Source: Acinetobacter lwoffii
Lineage (GTDB): Bacteria; Pseudomonadota; Gammaproteobacteria; Pseudomonadales; Moraxellaceae
Reading direction: 5' to 3'
DNA: 64,000 bases
NCBI RefSeq assembly: GCF_024129735.1
Contig: NZ_JAMXXK010000001.1
Span: forward strand, 1 to 64,000
Shown: positions 59,901 to 64,000 of the stretch, piece after piece
Position numbering within the stretch: position 1 is the first letter of the stretch
Layout: each line of letters begins with the position of its first letter
Position numbers and translations under genes: made by a program
Notes under the pieces: generated by a model
Databases searched by the model: none
What the model saw: only the letters and a program-made list of their open reading frames with translations
Told to the model about the DNA's origin: nothing

Positions 59901-61473
59901 CAATTCGCGCATGACCGCTTAAGCTACCTGCCTGTGCATTGGCGCTGTAATTGAAGCTTGGGACATTCAGGATATTTTTGTTCAGATTGAGCTTGGCTTG
60001 GTACATGCCTGCAGGTAGAAGTCCTTCTTCATGCTGCTCGACTTTAGTCGCCACATGAATATTCTGCTGACCTTCGACCAATGCCAATTTGACATCGCCA
60101 GACTCACTGCTGAGCCAGCCCACATAAGGTACGGCGCGATCAATATTTTTCCAGGCAACATCTAACAGCATCGGTTGTACTTTATTGCCTTTGACCGGGT
60201 TTTGATCCAGCTTCAGATTCCAGCTTTCATAACGGTCGAAATCAACCAGCCCGGTAAGGTGCAAGCCATTTTCCAGGTTACCCGCAGAAGCAATATTCGC
60301 ATCCAGACTTGGCGGCAAGAAATCTTGTACGACTTGCGGAATGCGCTCGTGCTTGGGATCAATCCCGTTCAAACGCCCAGCCAGATCCCAGCTGACCCGG
60401 TCTTTCCAGCCTACTGTCCCGGCAAGGCTAACTGCACCTTTCATCAACTGACCATTCAGATCGGTAATATTCAGCTGATTGACCAGATCGGTATACATCA
60501 CCGCACTATACTGACCTTGCGGAATATTTTCCCCAATCAGGTCAGTCTGGACATTCAGATCTAGACGTTGGATATCACCATTGAACTCGGCAATGCCGTC
60601 TTTGGTAAACAGTTTCTGTTCGGCTAGAATAGGCCAGTGATAATCCTTGAACTTCAACTCGCCGCGCATCGGTACCTGAGGGCGCATAGGATGTACAATA
60701 ACCCAACCGGTTAATAAATCAGGCGTATTGGTCGCTACGCCAGCCTGAATCGTGTCCAGTGTTCCACGTGCCCGAACCTGAATATCATGAATATTCAAGC
60801 TGTCTCTTAAAGAAGGCAGATTGACGATTGCGCGGGCATCCAGTGGATATTTGCCTTCAAACTGCATTTTACCCGTCGCTTCACGCACCGAGAGATAGCC
60901 CATATCCATTCGGGAATCTTCAAAATTTAATTCGGTGCCAGACCAGAGCGCCTCATTTAATTCAATATTATAGAAATCAACTGCCGTGGTCTGGGTTTTA
61001 ATGACCAAATGATCCAGCAACAGATGATCGACGCGCAGCACAAAAGGCAAACGGATGGCATTGAACTTGAAAGGTTCGCTGCTAGACGCAGTTTTATTAA
61101 TAATTTGCAGGTTACGGACATCTGCTTCAGTCAGATGAATTTCTTTTTTGACAATCGCGCGCCAGCCCAGCTTTACATCAGCACGATCAATTTTGACATC
61201 GACCGGTTTCAGGCTGACCAGCACATTTTTAAGAATAATTCCACGCCATAAATTTCCGCCTTCATATTCATAATGAATAATTTGCTGGCGTTGTAATACC
61301 TGATCTAGCAGGAACTTACTGCCCTGATTGGTCGAAAACAGCAGCGCCAGCACAGAGAGCAGGAAAATGAGTGAGAAAAGTACCGACAATAGGATACTTC
61401 TCAATATACGGCGCTTTTTCGGCACAACGCTATCTTGTGGTTGTTGTTCTGGCTGTGGTTGGTTCTCGACCAT
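56950..61473 (-). CDS. tamB: Translocation and assembly module inner-membrane subunit TamB
   Basis: 1507 residues, longer than E. coli TamB (1259). An N-terminal signal-anchor (about 24-48, RRILRSILLSVLFSLIFLLS and onward) is followed by a long repeated beta-helical region and the C-terminal DUF490/TamB domain (about 1150-1507, ending LYLEASQSLERAIDLFYNWRF). It spans the periplasm and works with TamA in outer-membrane protein insertion and lipid transport. The prophage ends at its last codons: the phage supplies part of the stop codon but leaves the protein sequence unchanged. tamA lies just upstream, 37 bases away. Confidence 0.95.
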   Translation of the reverse strand: MVENQPQPEQQPQDSVVPKKRRILRSILLSVLFSLIFLLSVLALLFSTNQGSKFLLDQVLQRQQIIHYEYEGGNLWRGIILKNVLVSLKPVDVKIDRADVKLGWRAIVKKEIHLTEADVRNLQIINKTASSSEPFKFNAIRLPFVLRVDHLLLDHLVIKTQTTAVDFYNIELNEALWSGTELNFEDSRMDMGYLSVREATGKMQFEGKYPLDARAIVNLPSLRDSLNIHDIQVRARGTLDTIQAGVATNTPDLLTGWVIVHPMRPQVPMRGELKFKDYHWPILAEQKLFTKDGIAEFNGDIQRLDLNVQTDLIGENIPQGQYSAVMYTDLVNQLNITDLNGQLMKGAVSLAGTVGWKDRVSWDLAGRLNGIDPKHERIPQVVQDFLPPSLDANIASAGNLENGLHLTGLVDFDRYESWNLKLDQNPVKGNKVQPMLLDVAWKNIDRAVPYVGWLSSESGDVKLALVEGQQNIHVATKVEQHEEGLLPAGMYQAKLNLNKNILNVPSFNYSANAQAGSLSGHARIELPQEKRQLKWTALLNAKDLNTRSLAAASPIDRLNGQIKANGYAQPNQQIIKLSNVDLTGRLAEQNETVRLIGNSTIALLFHNEKAGGGFRGYAVNYDGALNASQLQASQGILKLRVSGTPEVLRVNELRHDGIAGKINANGLVNLANGIGWDINASLIRFKPQYFNANLKGELSGNVKTQGVWSDALKRIQIQRLNLAGMLNNKPVRGTGNLSVVINSNQRGFVPEQFEANNLFLSYASNQIQATGNAQNLQLKVNAPALYELYPGLRGRAQGYINVQAQPRLQASANLSIDNFAFKNLFSVQKVRVRGQLPTSQSTPTLLTATMDRLRSGSREIVRGEISLAGTRAAHILKVQAENRLSKFFVQLAGGFNAQNNWLGQIQKGDFDSLRARLVQRQNAAVIYNSAQSDLFVGAHCWMSQQSQLCFDQPIRVNKTRGSASFITQNLDLEDFSAFLPDGLALTGKVNGYAKAAWAQGAKPKIDARLVTRNGVVGLSSEDPDYLGSTLKYDEVGLVAKSVADGLQLRLDVKTPDIGTGYANVIIDPYRDSKPMRGEIAFNQVQLKVFKPFIQDIRNLDGILSYAGKISGTLTDPLLEGEVRVKDASISMISLPINLTNVQLYSSIRQNSASINGAFNSGRGVGKLTGSVDWKGDPRVQLKLQGDNLLIRQAPLITAVVTPDLTLDMYPFNKKLSLSGTVDVPRALISMPEASEPVVGLSSDVRVVHEGDDQLAILKSARPWDIRADVAVSLGNQVIFQGFDSRIPLLGRVNLSQRGLETAMRANGAIGVSQRVKIEAYGQSLDLNRAIARFNGELTNPTLDIDANKSVQGSTVGVRVTGTASSPSIQIYNDAGLSEQEALNALITGRVNEGVSGLSQAEGFRSDVNNTIAAAGISLGLGSTRALTNQIGRSFGLTGLALDAQGTGDDTQVSVTGYITPDLYLRYGVGVFTPVNKLTLRYQVNQRLYLEASQSLERAIDLFYNWRF
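56951..56964. repeat. attR core
   Basis: Exact copy of tagaagcgccaatt (9437-9450). The base before it (c56950) turns the tamB stop into TAG, where the left junction has TAA. Confidence 0.9.
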
Positions 61474-61509
61474 GATGTACCCAAATAACTATTTTTAAAA
61501 AATGATGTT

Positions 61510-64000
61510 TTATAACTGCGAACCAATAAAGAAATGCAGACGAATTGGGTGATTGTCATCAGACAATCCAGTCGCCACATCGATACGAATCGGTCCAATC
61601 GGTGAGGCCCAACGTATCCCCACACCCGCACCATATTCGGTCGGATTACTGAACTCTTTATTATAAGCATTTCCGGCATCTGCAAAAACCGCAGCACGCC
61701 AGCCTTCCCTAAACTGATAGTTATACTCTAAGGAAGCAACCCCTAAGGCCTGACCACCGACTTTAAAGCCTTCGATTTCCGGAGAAAGACTCTTGTAATC
61801 AAAACCACGAATGCTCTGGTCACCACCGGTGAAATATCTCAGGTTATACGGCACTTTGGCAAAATCTTCAGTGAAGATATAACCGGCATCGGCACGTCCA
61901 ACAAACTGATGATCTGCATTTTCACCCAATGAATAGATAAAACGCCAGCCTGCATTTACAATCGCCATATCTGCATCAGACAATAACGCCTCACTACCCA
62001 GCTCGACTTTGTAGGTCTGCTTGAAACCCTTGGTCGGATTGACCCGACGATCGGTATCGGTACGTGAAACTTCATAACCGACCAGTAACGACTGCTGTTC
62101 ATCTTCGGTATTAAAGCGAAACGCTTCCGGAATCTGGTTAAAATCAACAGAACCATTCTGCTTCAAGCGATCCAGACGGTAACGCGCTCCAAAAGTACGC
62201 TGCCAGTTACCCAGCGGGTTTTTAATAATCCGGTCTACACCCAGCACTGCCGATTCAATTTGCAGACCTTCGCCTTGAGCCACGCCATCACGTTCTTCGC
62301 GCTCATAACCACCGACAATACTGACATAATCATTCAGCGGATGGTGATAAGGAATGTTATAACGACCATCAATGGACTGCCGGATACCGGACAACTCGAG
62401 GTTGGCATCAAAAGAATGTCCGCGCTTATTTACAATGGCGCGGCGGTACTGACCACGTAGGCGTATATCGGTATCTGTTCCATAACCCAGACCCAGTTCA
62501 GCACTGTTTAAACGGTCTGCATTTAAAGTCACAATCACTGGAACTTTCTTCTCTTCCCGCGCTTGTGCCTTTAAACGCTCCTGCTCATTTTCTTTGGTCT
62601 GCTGCTCGACCCGCAAGCTTCTTAAATTTGGATTTTCCTGATCGCGGCTACCGGCAAACTGGTCTTCATCGACGACATTTTGAGTGACTTCTTTAGCAGA
62701 TGCCACTGAGCGATCAGGCTGTGTCGCAGTCACCTGATCTTCAGAAAGTTTCTGCTCTTCTATCAGGCTTTGAATATCCGGTGCCAGCTCCAGCTCCCTG
62801 TCAACAGGATCAGGGCGAATCGCATCCACCAGGGTATAGTTAAAATAGCGCGAGTTGGTCAGGTTATTGGCCAGGCTATTGACCCGCCAGAAGGTATAAT
62901 CTGCACCATCTGTCCAGGTGACCAGACTTTCCAGTACGTCTCGGTCCAGCGGAAATTCCTTTTCAGGATCACTCATTCTGAACTCGACATTACCCAGCTT
63001 GTAACGTTCGCCGGTTTCAAAACGCAGGTTCACATCGGCGGTATTTTGTGGCTGGGCAATCTTTACATCATGCAGACGCCAGAATGAATCAAAATAACCA
63101 TTGTTATTGGCTGCAGTAGTAATCCGTGTTTTGGTTTTTTCATAATTGCCATGATTGAAAATATCGCCTTCTTCCTGTTCAGGCAAAAGACTGATGACCT
63201 GGAATTGTGGCTGTTCGGCGCCCTCTCCAGTAAATTCAATATTTTGACTGCTAATCAGGACAGGTTCATTCGGGGTCACAAAAACTCGAACCCGGCTGTC
63301 AGAGATTTTTTCAAACCTGAACTGGGCATTATAATAACCCACTGCCTGCGCTGCCTGTCTGGACAAGGTGCGTAATTGCGGCAAAGCCGAATTAAAGTCG
63401 CCAAAAGACTCTTGGGTAAAACTGGATAATTTGGCTTTGACATTATTTCTTAAATTCAGATGGCCTTCAGGTACATCTTTACGATTCAGCATACCGTTGC
63501 TTTGCGCCACACCTTGCCCATTTATGATCACCACATCTGCACTAATTCGAGGAACTCTTGCGGTCATGATCTGACGTGGAGGACGGATTTTATAAAATAG
63601 CCGTTTGAACAGATTTGGACGTTTATCATCCTCAGCAACCAACTGACCCGGCACTTCTGGCAAGGTCAATCCGGCTTCATTATTTTTTACAATAATCTGG
63701 CTGTCTGCCTGAATCGATTGCATCAACTGATCGACATTAACCGGCGCCTGATTAATTTCCAGCAGTTCTTGCTGGCTGATATCAGCCACCACCGTTTCGC
63801 TGGTCTGAGTATTGCGATAGTTTTGTGCTTCCTGTTTGGCTTGCTCGGCTACCTGATAAATTTCATTGACCATGTTCTGATCAATAGTCTGTACTGGCAG
63901 ATCTTCCAGATCATCAAACTCGATCGGCGTAAATTCGCCCAGACCAGATCCTGCATTTTGCTGTTGTTCCAGCATCAACATGCTGTCAACTGGTACTTCC
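61510..64000 (-). CDS. tamA: TamA, outer-membrane BamA-family protein (5' end outside the window)
   Basis: The frame is open to the window edge, so at least 829 residues are present and the N-terminus with the signal peptide is missing; an ATG at 63981 is internal. It has POTRA-like domains (about 180-440) and a C-terminal beta-barrel ending with AVFADAGNAYNKEFSNPTEY, GAGVGIRWASPIGPIRIDVA and FFIGSQL, the Omp85 signature with final aromatic strand. It pairs with TamB. This form is longer than E. coli TamA (577) with an extra charged stretch around 435-480. Confidence 0.92.
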   Translation of the reverse strand, partial: EVPVDSMLMLEQQQNAGSGLGEFTPIEFDDLEDLPVQTIDQNMVNEIYQVAEQAKQEAQNYRNTQTSETVVADISQQELLEINQAPVNVDQLMQSIQADSQIIVKNNEAGLTLPEVPGQLVAEDDKRPNLFKRLFYKIRPPRQIMTARVPRISADVVIINGQGVAQSNGMLNRKDVPEGHLNLRNNVKAKLSSFTQESFGDFNSALPQLRTLSRQAAQAVGYYNAQFRFEKISDSRVRVFVTPNEPVLISSQNIEFTGEGAEQPQFQVISLLPEQEEGDIFNHGNYEKTKTRITTAANNNGYFDSFWRLHDVKIAQPQNTADVNLRFETGERYKLGNVEFRMSDPEKEFPLDRDVLESLVTWTDGADYTFWRVNSLANNLTNSRYFNYTLVDAIRPDPVDRELELAPDIQSLIEEQKLSEDQVTATQPDRSVASAKEVTQNVVDEDQFAGSRDQENPNLRSLRVEQQTKENEQERLKAQAREEKKVPVIVTLNADRLNSAELGLGYGTDTDIRLRGQYRRAIVNKRGHSFDANLELSGIRQSIDGRYNIPYHHPLNDYVSIVGGYEREERDGVAQGEGLQIESAVLGVDRIIKNPLGNWQRTFGARYRLDRLKQNGSVDFNQIPEAFRFNTEDEQQSLLVGYEVSRTDTDRRVNPTKGFKQTYKVELGSEALLSDADMAIVNAGWRFIYSLGENADHQFVGRADAGYIFTEDFAKVPYNLRYFTGGDQSIRGFDYKSLSPEIEGFKVGGQALGVASLEYNYQFREGWRAAVFADAGNAYNKEFSNPTEYGAGVGIRWASPIGPIRIDVATGLSDDNHPIRLHFFIGSQL

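Noticed and set aside
63981..63981. ATG 63981 as the start of tamA
   Set aside because: The frame stays open to the window edge and the protein would lack a signal peptide, so the true start is outside.
1..64000. CRISPR array or cas genes
   Set aside because: No evenly spaced repeat arrays or Cas-type proteins were seen. The iteron-like and arm-type repeats are short and few and have other explanations.

Overview
The window is a chromosomal segment of an Acinetobacter-like gammaproteobacterium. The A+T-rich base use, the acnB, xseAB and tamAB proteins, and the gene style of the phage all fit that genus; the species cannot be fixed from this sequence. A complete-looking temperate prophage of about 47.5 kb (9437-56950) is inserted at the 3' end of tamB. 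The insertion is visible directly: a 14-base direct repeat (tagaagcgccaatt) lies at both ends, and the right copy carries the tamB stop codon.

Left flank (1-9436): the tail of an IS5-family insertion sequence, aconitase B (acnB, minus), three small genes including two lipoproteins (one a DUF333 plus I78 inhibitor-like protein), xseAB (plus), then a run of tiny minus-strand genes separated by strong terminators. This run includes a 46-aa gene and a hairpin-masked 17-aa ORF. The terminator at 9393-9426 is probably the original tamB terminator, now 47.5 kb away from tamB.

Prophage, left to right: attL and integrase arm-type repeats; a small hypothetical gene and umuDC (plus); then, all on the minus strand and so read right to left, the lysis cassette (12.2-13.9 kb), tail tip and baseplate-like proteins, tape measure, chaperone, an AntA/AntB antirepressor preceded by a C4-like RNA fold, tail tube, Mu-type neck proteins, lambda-E-family capsid, decoration protein, protease/scaffold, MuF, DUF935 portal and terminase (to 37.8 kb). 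Upstream of these are accessory small genes, a tRNA-Trp and a candidate structured RNA, a Q-like regulator, replication genes of O and P type with an iteron-like origin, a Rha/KilAC protein, cII and cro (45.3 kb). The divergent cI repressor opens a rightward accessory ('moron') block: an HsdR-N-like nuclease, small proteins, a lipoprotein, and a GAF-GGDEF diguanylate cyclase. A second promoter region at 50.6-50.7 kb, carrying the same operator sequence as the cI/cro region, drives a rightward early operon (Sak4-like ATPase, SSB-like protein, ExoX-like exonuclease, small genes, excisionase-like protein) that ends tail to tail with the tyrosine integrase.

The phage is a mosaic. Its head and neck modules are Mu-like, its capsid is of the lambda-E family, its tail appears long and non-contractile because no sheath gene is visible, and its integration and immunity modules are lambdoid. 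At least six intrinsic terminators sit inside the leftward transcript, so a processive antiterminator is expected.

Right flank (56950-64000): tamB, and tamA, which runs off the window at its 5' end.
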